From QHWF01 sp036848175 (GTDB taxonomy: Bacteria > Acidobacteriota > Vicinamibacteria > Vicinamibacterales > CAVVIG01): DNA of 35,529 bases. Numbering within the stretch: position 1 is the first letter of the stretch; every line of letters begins with the position of its first letter. The stretch spans positions 1 through 35,529 of the forward strand of contig DAIUKO010000035.1 of assembly GCA_036848175.1 (NCBI GenBank), in the 5' to 3' direction. This document shows positions 1 through 6,909 of the stretch, piece after piece. The position numbers were made by a program, and so were the translations under genes. Under the pieces are notes generated by a model. It was given only the letters and a program-made list of their open reading frames with translations, was not told the origin of the DNA and ran no database searches.

Positions 1-644
1 CCGGCGCCGTGCATGATCGTGTGGTTGGGAAACGGCGGATCGAACGTGCCTGCCTGTCCGGCGTCGGTCCCGATCGTCTCGACGCCGACGCCGAGAATGT
101 CGCGATCGCGGGCGAGCATCTTCGACGTGTCGGCATGAAAGCCGGGAGTGTGCGGCCCGTCGCTGGCGACGTTCAGAAACTGCGACGGATTGCGCCGCTG
201 GCTCCAGTCGGTCCGCAGGAGCACCCACGCGCCGCGCGGGATTCGGCCGTGCTCCGCCTCCCATGTTTCGACGCCCGACGGCGTCAGCAGGAAGTCGGGG
301 TTCTTCTCGACATCGCGACAGACGTCGATCACGCATGCCGGCCCGACAAAGCGGCGCGCCGGAATCGTGTCGCACGCGTTGTCCTTCAGATCCTTCCCCG
401 TCACCCAATGCACCGGCGCATCGAAGTGCGTGCCGGTGTGCTCGCCGAACGTCAGCGCGTTCCAGTACCACGCCGGTCCCTTGTCGTCGTACTTCGAGAT
501 GACCGAGATGGTGACGCCGGGCGAGGCGGCAAAGATTGGCGGCAGGCCGATCACGGGCGTCTCGGGTCCAAGCGGCTGCGTCAAATCGACGATGCGCAGC
601 CGGCCTGCGTTCAGGTCGTCAACGAGCTGAGTGAGTGTCGACAC
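1..644 (-). CDS. Cyclase-family (kynurenine formamidase-like) metal hydrolase, 3' truncated
   Basis: About 214 residues are visible; the gene runs off the left edge, so its C-terminus is missing. The signature of the cyclase/formamidase superfamily is clear: H69-T-G-T-H73-F-D75-A-P-V-H79, whose His and Asp residues bind the catalytic divalent metal in this family. There is no signal peptide, so it should act in the cytoplasm on an amide, lactone or similar bond; the substrate cannot be read from sequence. The start is a GTG at 644-642 with no Shine-Dalgarno sequence. A TAGAAT box lies at 658-653, only 8 bases upstream, which would give a leaderless transcript. It is divergent from the MFS transporter (27 bases between start codons), suggesting uptake and hydrolysis of the same compound. 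No tryptophan catabolism gene is nearby, so kynB is not claimed. An exported paralogue lies at 2828-3649. Confidence 0.85.
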   Translation of the reverse strand, partial: MSTLTQLVDDLNAGRLRIVDLTQPLGPETPVIGLPPIFAASPGVTISVISKYDDKGPAWYWNALTFGEHTGTHFDAPVHWVTGKDLKDNACDTIPARRFVGPACVIDVCRDVEKNPDFLLTPSGVETWEAEHGRIPRGAWVLLRTDWSQRRNPSQFLNVASDGPHTPGFHADTSKMLARDRDILGVGVETIGTDAGQAGTFDPPFPNHTIMHGA

Positions 645-671
645 GGGGAAGGATTCTAAACTATCAGCCGC

Positions 672-2113
672 ATGCCGCCATCCACCCGCGTTCGCGGACG
701 GGTTCTCGCCTTCGCCTTCCTTCTCGCCGTCGTCACCTACCTCGATCGCATCTGCATTTCGGCAGCGGCGCCGTTCATCATGGACGATCTGCACTTGACC
801 GTCCTGCAGATGAGCGTGGTGTTCAGCGCGTTCACGCTCGCCTATTCGCTGTTCGAGATTCCCTCCGGCTGGCTCGGCGACGTCAAGGGTCCGCGGCGCG
901 TGCTGACCCGCATCGTGTTGTGGTGGTCGGCGTTCACGATGTTGACGGGTGCCGCGCAGGGCCTGAGGTCGCTGGTCGTCATCCGTTTTCTCTTCGGCGC
1001 CGGCGAAGCGGGCGCGTTTCCGAACATTGCCCGCAGCTTCTCGCGCTGGTTTCCGGTCCGCGAGCGCGGGCGCGCCAACGGCGTGATGTTTCTCGGATCG
1101 CGGATTGGTGGGATGCTCTCGGCGCCAATCGCGCTCGTGCTCGTCACGCGATGGGGGTGGCGCGCCAGCTTCGTGCTCTTCGGCACGCTCGGCATCGTGT
1201 GGGCGGCCGCCTGGTACGCGTGGTATCGGGATCGGCCGGAGGAGCGCGCGGACGTCAGCCCGGACGAGCTCGCGTGGATTCATCAGGACGCGGCACGGCC
1301 GCTTCACGCCGGCGATGGAGACGTCTCGCGCACGCCCTGGCGGACGCTGCTGACCAGCCGCAATCTCTATGCGATCTGCGCGATGTACTTCGCGTTCGGG
1401 TATGGGCTCTACTTCTACTTCACGTGGCTGCCGACGTACTTGATCAAGGTGCTCGGCTTTTCGCTCATGAGCGGCGGATTGTTTGCCGCGCTCCCGTTTC
1501 TGCTGGCAGGCATCGCCGACGTCGTCGGCGGCTGGCTCACCGACTATCTGGCGCGCACCCGCGGGCTGCGCGTCGCGCGCTGCCATCTGGGTTTCGCCGC
1601 GTTTCTCACCTGCGGCGCGCTCGTGTTCGCATCGACGATGCCGCTCGCGCCGACCGGCAAGGCGATCCTGCTGGCGTTGGCGCTGGCGTCTGCGGATCTC
1701 GCGCTGGGTGCGTGTTGGGCCGCGCCGATCGACATCGCGCCGGATCACGCCGGCGTCATCACCGGCTTCATGAACACGCTTGGCAATCTCGGCGGCATGG
1801 TCGGTCCGCTCGTCGTCGGCTACGCCGTGGATCGGTGGGGCTCGTGGAACTTCGCGTTCTACATCACCGCGATCGTCTATGTGTCCGGCGCCGTGGCATG
1901 GCTGGCGNNNNNNNNNNNNNNNNNNNNNNNNNNNNNNNNNNNNNNNNNNNNNNNNNNNNNNNNNNNNNNNNNNNNNNNNNNNNNNNNNNNNNNNNNNNNN
2001 NNNNNNNCGCGTTCTACATCACCGCGATCGTCTATGTGTCCGGCGCCGTGGCATGGCTGGCGATTGATCCTACGAGGCGTCTTCTTCGAGAATCTCGTCC
2101 AGCGACAACGTGA
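672..2113 (+). CDS. MFS transporter, anion:cation symporter-like, interrupted by an artificial assembly gap
   Basis: This is a 12-helix major facilitator protein of the ACS type (organic anion, sugar acid or hexuronate porters). The inter-helix 2/3 motif A is present as GWLGDVKGPRRVL about 60 residues in, and the N-terminal helix ends in the YLDRICIS motif typical of this family. The gene is split by 100 N at 1908-2007, but 1853-1907 and 2008-2062 are identical, so the contigs overlap. Removing 155 bases joins ...AVAWLA directly to IDPTRRLL and gives a 428-residue protein ending at 2113; W-(x)-IDP is the usual end of this family. As drawn, the frame shifts across the gap. The corrected gene overlaps the convergent Uma2 gene by 44 bases. 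It starts 27 bases from the divergent cyclase gene and has no clear Shine-Dalgarno sequence. The substrate is unknown. Confidence 0.85.
1908..2007. other. Assembly gap of 100 N with a 55-bp duplicated flank
   Basis: Exactly 100 N. The 55 bases before it (1853-1907) are repeated without change immediately after it (2008-2062). A repeat that begins and ends exactly at the gap is what a scaffolder leaves when it fails to merge two overlapping contigs. Real sequence should be one copy with no gap; coordinates to the right are therefore inflated by 155. Confidence 0.93.
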
Positions 2114-2636
2114 ACTCCGGCAGCACCGTCGAGACAATCGGATCGCGCCGCTGGAACACCTGCCGCGACCATTCGCGGTAGTCGGCGAACGTGATGACCG
2201 TGACGGATCGCTGATCCTGATGCACGAGCCAGCACTCGCGCACGCTGTTGTCCCTGAACCACCTCACGCGTTCGGCGGTGTTGCCGATGCGCGGCTTCGG
2301 CGAGAGGACCTCGATCATCAGATCCGGTGCGCCGCGGACCCGGTCGGTCACAATCCACGAGCGCGCCTCGGAGACAAAAAATAGATCCGGCTGGACGATG
2401 AGCGCCGCTCGCTCGTTCAGGACGACGTCGAGCGGCGACAGCCACACTTTGCCGAGCCTCCGGCTGCGGACGTGCGCGTCGAGCGCTCGAAACAATTCGG
2501 CAACCGCCGACTGGTGCCGCGGCATCGGCGCATCGGCGACGCGAACCGCGCCGCGAATCAATTCCATCGGCTTGAGCGTGAGGGGCGTATACGCGAAATA
2601 CTCGTCGACCGTCATCAGCTCGGGAGCGGGCGCCAT
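2070..2636 (-). CDS. Uma2 family protein (DUF820, PD-(D/E)xK nuclease fold)
   Basis: 188 residues, normal for Uma2 proteins, which have a restriction-endonuclease-like fold but mostly unknown biological roles. The family landmarks are visible: TVDEYF near the N-terminus, MELIRG at 24-29, QPDLFFV at 82-88 (Asp84) and APDLMIEVLSP at 103-113 (Glu109), followed by a CWLV strand. The usual acidic residue after the LSP motif appears as Asn119 and the helical Lys position as Arg, so catalytic activity is uncertain. The ATG at 2636 was chosen because GGAG lies 7 bases upstream; a longer open frame upstream is low-complexity and unlike the family. It stands alone, 191 bases after the exported cyclase gene on the same strand. 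Its stop lies inside the corrected 3' end of the convergent MFS gene. Confidence 0.86.
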   Translation of the reverse strand: MAPAPELMTVDEYFAYTPLTLKPMELIRGAVRVADAPMPRHQSAVAELFRALDAHVRSRRLGKVWLSPLDVVLNERAALIVQPDLFFVSEARSWIVTDRVRGAPDLMIEVLSPKPRIGNTAERVRWFRDNSVRECWLVHQDQRSVTVITFADYREWSRQVFQRRDPIVSTVLPEFTLSLDEILEEDAS

Positions 2637-2827
2637 CACACGTCTCCAATGTTTCGTCGCCACCAGTATCAGTATCCGGCGGCTCCTCGACTCCGCTCGG
2701 GCGTCGTCGAGGGACGACGACGACGATGCCATCGTCTCCGTCACAATGCAAGAGGATCGAGAACGTTGAAGTCGACGGACTGCCGGTCGATGTCGCACGA
2801 ACACCCGACCGAGCGCCGCGACAGCGT

Positions 2828-3649
2828 TCACCGAAGCAGGAATGCGACGGCTCTGAGCGGAGCGCCGCTTCCACCTTTAATCTTCATCGGCAGCGCGACG
2901 ATGAACGCGCCGCGGGCCGGCAGACGATCGAGGTTCGTGAGGTTCTCGAAGGCCGGGATGTCGCGTCCGTAGAGAAGCTGGTGCGACTCGTACATCTTCG
3001 ATTGCCCGTAGTCGATGCTCGCCGTGTCGAGGCCCAGCGCCTTCACCTTCCGCGTGTCGGCGAGCCATTTTGCGGCGTCGGGATGCAGTCCCGGGAAGTG
3101 AAGCTTGGCCACAGCCGCTTCGCCACGCTCGGCTGTACCGAGGTACTTCGCCGCGTCGGGCCAGTACTGCGAATAGCCGGTGCGAATCAGCACGATCGCG
3201 TCTGAAGGAATCTCCCCATTGGTCTGCTCCCACGCGGTGAAGTCTTCGGTGGTGACGCGATAATCGGGCTGGCTCGCGCACTTCGCCGTCACGTCGACGA
3301 CGACTGCGTCGCCGGTGAGCTTCTCCAGCGGAATCTGATCCACCGACCAATGGCCCTTCGCGAAGTGCACGGGCGCATCGATGTGGGTGCCGCCGTGCTC
3401 GGAGGTCGCGAAGTTGTTCGCCGCGTAGTAATAGCCCTGCGGAGTCACGCCGTCGGCGACCTTCTCGAGCTTGAACGGCTCGGCGGTCGGCCAGAAGACG
3501 GTTTGATCGCTGTAGTCGTGCGAGAGATCGACGAGCGTTGCGGCCGGCCAGCGCGACGATGACGCAGAGGATGCCGGCGACCCGGCCCTCGGCGAGCATG
3601 CCGCCGCCGCCATCGCCAAGACGAGCGTCGAGACCAGAGGATGTTTCAT
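2828..3649 (-). CDS. Exported cyclase-family metal hydrolase
   Basis: 273 residues. The cyclase/formamidase metal-binding motif is H85-G-G-T-H89-I-D91-A-P-V-H95, preceded by the conserved LVDLSHDYSDQT strand at 39-50. The N-terminus is an export signal with a possible lipobox (AAAC, Cys18), so the protein is periplasmic or a lipoprotein, in contrast to the cytoplasmic paralogue at the left edge. It is the last gene of a tight minus-strand operon: only 11 bases separate it from the ABM-fold gene upstream, which follows the small membrane protein and the secreted amidase. An exported amidase and an exported cyclic-amide or lactone hydrolase in one operon suggest extracytoplasmic breakdown of an amide-containing compound. 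That role is inference; the substrate is unknown. Confidence 0.9.
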   Translation of the reverse strand: MKHPLVSTLVLAMAAAACSPRAGSPASSASSSRWPAATLVDLSHDYSDQTVFWPTAEPFKLEKVADGVTPQGYYYAANNFATSEHGGTHIDAPVHFAKGHWSVDQIPLEKLTGDAVVVDVTAKCASQPDYRVTTEDFTAWEQTNGEIPSDAIVLIRTGYSQYWPDAAKYLGTAERGEAAVAKLHFPGLHPDAAKWLADTRKVKALGLDTASIDYGQSKMYESHQLLYGRDIPAFENLTNLDRLPARGAFIVALPMKIKGGSGAPLRAVAFLLR

Positions 3650-3660
3650 GATTGTCCTCT

Positions 3661-3960
3661 TTACTCAGTGACCGTGAAATGGGTGACGGTGAGATCGCGC
3701 GCGATCAGGTATCGATCGTCTTCGGGATAGAACACCGCTCGCTCCACGTCCTCGCCGGCGAAGCCCTTGATCGCCTCGAGTGAATCCCAGAACGAGAGGG
3801 TGATGATCTCGGTGCGATCGCCGTCGTCGCGCTGCAGGATGTAGGCGCCGCGGTTGCCCGGCGTCTGCCGATAACCGACCAGGCCGTGCGCGCGTGTGTA
3901 CTCCGCGTAGGCCTTCGCGTCCTCGCGTTTCGTCCAGCCACGCCAGATGCGGGCGATCAT
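3661..3960 (-). CDS. Antibiotic biosynthesis monooxygenase (ABM) fold protein
   Basis: 99 residues, the usual size of a single ABM/dimeric alpha-beta barrel domain. It begins MIARIWRG and contains TPGNRGAYIL (33-42), SFWDSLEAIKGFAGED (56-71) and a final VTHFTV strand, the pattern shared by small ABM-family proteins in many genomes. Such proteins are cofactor-free or haem-binding oxygenases, or simply binding proteins, so the reaction cannot be given. It has no signal peptide. Its ATG (3960-3958) overlaps the TGA of the upstream membrane protein gene (3959-3957), so translation is probably coupled. The exported cyclase gene follows 11 bases downstream. Confidence 0.75.
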   Translation of the reverse strand: MIARIWRGWTKREDAKAYAEYTRAHGLVGYRQTPGNRGAYILQRDDGDRTEIITLSFWDSLEAIKGFAGEDVERAVFYPEDDRYLIARDLTVTHFTVTE

Positions 3961-4334
3961 GACGTCTCGCGGTCGGGTGTCTTGCCGTAGGCGATCGCGA
4001 AGAGCACGAGCCAGACGAGATCGATCGTGCCGCCGACGAGAATCGGGAACGGCGCGCGTCCCATGGCGAACAGGATCGGCACGGCGAGACCGAAGCTCGC
4101 TTTCTCGAGAACCGCGAACAGCATCAGCGTCCGATAGGTGATCGGGTGCTTCGCGATGAGCAGGAAGACGAGCTGCCAGACCACCGCGAGACCGACGAAC
4201 CCGTAGAAGTACTCGGGATGCGTGATCGGCGGCGGTTGCTGCTCGCCGATCCGTGACTCCAACAGGTACATCGGCGTGACGACGAGCAGACCGTAGATGC
4301 CGGCTGCGAGGAAGACGCGTCTTGCGAACTGCAT
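3957..4334 (-). CDS. Small four-helix membrane protein of unknown function
   Basis: 125 residues with four predicted membrane helices at about 8-24, 43-62, 69-86 and 95-115. A short soluble loop after helix 1 carries ESRIGEQQPPP. I do not recognise a named family; similar small polytopic proteins are usually left as hypothetical. It lies 9 bases after the amidase stop and its own stop overlaps the ABM-fold start (ATGA), so it is the second gene of a four-gene operon. The gene itself is well supported by high-GC codon use, hydrophobic periodicity and spacing. A transport or redox-partner role would be a guess. Confidence 0.78.
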   Translation of the reverse strand: MQFARRVFLAAGIYGLLVVTPMYLLESRIGEQQPPPITHPEYFYGFVGLAVVWQLVFLLIAKHPITYRTLMLFAVLEKASFGLAVPILFAMGRAPFPILVGGTIDLVWLVLFAIAYGKTPDRETS

Positions 4335-4343
4335 GTGCGAACG

Positions 4344-6086
4344 TTACGGCGCGGAAGGGGGCGGCACACGTTTCTTCGTCGCCTGCTCGAACGAGTACGC
4401 GAGCTCGAGCAGGCGCGGCTCGCTGCACGCCATCCCGGTGAAGCTGACGCCGTAGGGCGCCGGCTTCGCGTTGAAGCCAGCAGGAATCGGCGGCGTCAGC
4501 GCGTTCGGCACCATCCCGAACGGGACGATGACGGTCGGGTAGCCGGGCTTGGCCGCGATCGCCGCGCCGCTGGCGGCCGGAAAGACGACCGCGTCCAGCC
4601 GCTCGGCTTTCATCACCTGATCGATGCCGTGCGCGCCGCCGAGCCGCACGTCTTTGGCGCGATCGGCTTCGTAGCGCGCGCGGTCGCGCTCGACGTCCAT
4701 CTCGTCCGAGATGTCGAGATTCGACTGCCCGAACTTGATCGCGCCGGCTTTCTGATGCGCCGTATTCCACTCGCGCAGCGCGGTCAGCGACTTCACCGGC
4801 GCCGCGGCGCCGAGCGTCGCGAGCCACTTGTTGAAGTCGCGCTTCATACCGTACTTCAGCACGACCGAGCAGTTCGCGTCCTTGCCCTTCGCATCGTCGA
4901 CACCGGAACAGGTGTTGAACAAGAGGAAGTTGTTGTTCGGATCCTTGTCGGTGATGCTGGGAATGTCAGCGGGATCGACCACGACCGCGCCCTGTTGTTT
5001 GAGCACGGCGATCGCCTCGTCCATCACTTTTCTCTGCGCGTCGTTCAGACCGCCGCGCGGCTCCTTCTCGCCGGGCGGCGTGATGCGCTCGTAGTAGAAC
5101 GCGCGCGGGATGCCGATGCGCGCCCCCTTCAATCCGTCGCGCTTCAGGAACTTCGTGTAGTCCCGACCCGGCGGCGGCGTGCACGCCGTCGTCGCCGGGT
5201 CGTTCGGATCGGGCGCCGCGCTCTCGAGCACGCCGAGCATGATCGCGACGTCGCTGACGCTCTTGGCCATCGGGCCGGCTGTGTCCTGATCGGCGGTGAT
5301 CGGAATCACACCGTAGCGGCTGATGCGGCCGACGGTCGGCTTGATGCCCGCGAGCATGTTCTGATTCGACGGGCTGAGCACCGATCCGGACGTTTCGCTG
5401 CCGACGTTGCCAGCCCAGAAATTCGCCGCCGTGCCGATCCCCGAGCTCGAGCCGCCCGTGCCGAGCACGGGACGGCCGTCGAACGTCGCCTCGCGCGGAT
5501 CCTTCCGCGGATCGTACGGGTTGTAGCCGAAGCCGGCGAGGCCGTTGTAGTTCCCCGGCATCGGCGTCGGTGCGCCGGCCACCCAGTTGGCGAGCTCGGT
5601 GAGTCCCGTCTTGGCGATGATGATCGCGCCCGCCGCGCGCAGATTCTTCGTCAGCGTCGCCTCGTACGGCGGCACGAGGCCTTCGAACGCCAGCGCGCCG
5701 CCCGTGGTCGGCATGTCGGTCGTGTGAATGTTGTCCTTGAGCGCGACCGGGATGCCGTGCAGCGGGCCGAGGATCTTTCCGGCGGCGCGATCGCGATCGC
5801 GCGCATCGGCCTCGTCGAGCGCGCGCGGATTGATGGTGATGGCCGCGTGCAGCTTGTCCTCGTAGGTCGCAATGCGGATCAAATACTGACGCACGATCTC
5901 CCGCGACGTGACGCGGCCCTGTTCCATCGCCCCCCGCATCTCGGGAATGGTCGCTTCGACGACGGTGAATCCCTTTCGCGGCGCAGTCGTTGTCGCCGTG
6001 GTTGTGGTCGGGCGGTTGGTCTGCGCGGCAATCGTCATCGCGGCGGCGACGCACGCGCCGCCGGTCAGCATCAGCACTCGAGACAT
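4344..6086 (-). CDS. Secreted amidase (amidase signature family)
   Basis: 580 residues from the ATG at 6086. It belongs to the Ser-cisSer-Lys amidases (GatA-like fold), which hydrolyse carboxamides. Catalytic Lys117 is in GIPVALKDNIHT, the cis-Ser loop is GTGGSSSGIG at 209-218, and the nucleophile is Ser235 in GSETSGSVLSP; the usual DTGGS is ETSGS here. A signal peptide (VLMLTGGACVAAAMTIAAQ) precedes a Thr-rich linker, so the enzyme is exported. Two in-frame ATGs exist, at 6095 and 6086; AAAGG abuts the first directly but is 9 bases from the second, so 6086 is preferred. The ribosome site lies inside a 9-bp-period repeat that begins at the stop of the upstream methyltransferase gene. First gene of the operon with the membrane protein, ABM-fold protein and exported cyclase. 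Confidence 0.92.
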   Translation of the reverse strand: MSRVLMLTGGACVAAAMTIAAQTNRPTTTTATTTAPRKGFTVVEATIPEMRGAMEQGRVTSREIVRQYLIRIATYEDKLHAAITINPRALDEADARDRDRAAGKILGPLHGIPVALKDNIHTTDMPTTGGALAFEGLVPPYEATLTKNLRAAGAIIIAKTGLTELANWVAGAPTPMPGNYNGLAGFGYNPYDPRKDPREATFDGRPVLGTGGSSSGIGTAANFWAGNVGSETSGSVLSPSNQNMLAGIKPTVGRISRYGVIPITADQDTAGPMAKSVSDVAIMLGVLESAAPDPNDPATTACTPPPGRDYTKFLKRDGLKGARIGIPRAFYYERITPPGEKEPRGGLNDAQRKVMDEAIAVLKQQGAVVVDPADIPSITDKDPNNNFLLFNTCSGVDDAKGKDANCSVVLKYGMKRDFNKWLATLGAAAPVKSLTALREWNTAHQKAGAIKFGQSNLDISDEMDVERDRARYEADRAKDVRLGGAHGIDQVMKAERLDAVVFPAASGAAIAAKPGYPTVIVPFGMVPNALTPPIPAGFNAKPAPYGVSFTGMACSEPRLLELAYSFEQATKKRVPPPSAP

Positions 6087-6095
6087 CGGTATCAT

Positions 6096-6134
6096 CCTTT
6101 GTGTTCTCTGTGTCCTTTGTGTCCTTTGTGTCTA
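6096..6134 (-). repeat. Tandem 9-bp-period repeat (ACACAAAGG type)
   Basis: Read on the minus strand, about four 9-base units of the form GACACAAAG / GACACAGAG / AACACAAAG run from the TAG stop of the methyltransferase gene to just before the amidase start. The last unit supplies the AAAGG that acts as the amidase ribosome binding site. Related repeats lie at 11702-11788 and 28313-28348. Confidence 0.8.
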
Positions 6135-6830
6135 CCGCTTGGACGCGATCACCGCGACGTCGCCGCGCAGCAGCCGGAATCGGCCGTACGAGCGGCTCAT
6201 CTCGACCGAGAATCCCGCGGCCGCAAGCGCCGTCTTCACTTCGGCGCGGCTGCGAATCGTGACGTGATGCGTCTCGCGCGAGCGGCGGTACTTTCCGTCG
6301 ACGTTGCGCAGCAGCGTCATCCGGCGCGTCAGCGTGCGTCCGCCGTTGCTGGCCTCGGCGCGGGAGATCATCTCCCAGTCGGCACCGCTGAACCGCCTGC
6401 CGGCGTAGGTGCGGCCCTTGGTCGATTCCATGAAGTCGAAGACGAAGAGGCCCTGCGCGTCGAGCGCGTCGTGGACGCGCGCGAAGAACGGGCGCAGGCT
6501 CGCCGACACGTAGGACACGACTTCGCCGATGGCGAACGCCGCGGCGCAGCGCGGAATCGTCGAGCGCGTCAGCGAACCGCGGCGAAACGTCGCCCGTGGC
6601 GCCTTCTTGCGGGCGATCTCGATCATCGCCGGCGAGCGATCGATCCCGGTGACGTCGTAGCCGGCATCTGTGAGGCGCCGCGCGAGGATGCCGCTGCCGC
6701 TGCCGATCTCGACGATGCGTCCGTCCGTGATCCCGTGCGCGCGGAGGATGCGGACGAGCTCCGGCCCCGCGCCCGTGGCGAAGCCGCCAAAGCCGGTGTC
6801 GTGCGCGTAGGCGAAGTCGACGGAATACAT
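6132..6830 (-). CDS. Class I SAM-dependent methyltransferase
   Basis: 232 residues with a Rossmann-like methyltransferase core. Motif I (SAM binding) is VEIGSGSG at 40-47, followed by the GYDVTGIDRSPAMIEIARKK segment in which the acidic residue after strand 2 contacts the ribose. The later half has the FDFMES segment and an antiparallel C-terminal region typical of small-molecule methyltransferases of the UbiE/Methyltransf_25 group. The acceptor substrate is unknown. The ATG at 6830 has no Shine-Dalgarno sequence; a TATACT box (6850-6845) lies 14 bases upstream, which would give a leader of only a few bases. The amidase gene follows 45 bases downstream, so the two may be co-transcribed. It is divergent from the exported TPR gene. 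Confidence 0.88.
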   Translation of the reverse strand: MYSVDFAYAHDTGFGGFATGAGPELVRILRAHGITDGRIVEIGSGSGILARRLTDAGYDVTGIDRSPAMIEIARKKAPRATFRRGSLTRSTIPRCAAAFAIGEVVSYVSASLRPFFARVHDALDAQGLFVFDFMESTKGRTYAGRRFSGADWEMISRAEASNGGRTLTRRMTLLRNVDGKYRRSRETHHVTIRSRAEVKTALAAAGFSVEMSRSYGRFRLLRGDVAVIASKR

Positions 6831-6852
6831 GGGGGAGAGCGAAAAGTATAAT
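6824..6852 (+). promoter_or_regulatory. Candidate sigma-70-type promoter for the TPR gene
   Basis: A perfect TATAAT lies at 6847-6852, 17 bases after AATACA (6824-6829), a weak match to the -35 consensus. Transcription would start near 6859, giving a leader of about 50 bases before the ATG at 6910. The overlapping TATACT on the other strand could serve the divergent methyltransferase gene. Confidence 0.4.
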
Positions 6853-6909
6853 CGGCGAGTCGCACCCGGGACCGTTCGCGTACAAAAGATAAAGTCAGGG
6901 AGAAACACG

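Noticed and set aside
1780..2384. Frameshifted or fused MFS protein across the N run
   Set aside because: The frame change is explained fully by the 155-base false insertion of N plus duplicated overlap.
1..3649. Kynurenine pathway (kynB) assignment of the two cyclases
   Set aside because: The metal motif is shared by the whole cyclase family, and no kynureninase or tryptophan dioxygenase gene is nearby.
6096..6134. Possible CRISPR-like array
   Set aside because: Units are 9 bases with no spacers, and no cas gene is present.
4335..6851. An 838-codon open frame on the plus strand opposite the amidase and methyltransferase genes
   Set aside because: It is antisense to two well-supported enzymes, is extremely Arg-rich and has no domain; long antisense frames are expected at this GC content.
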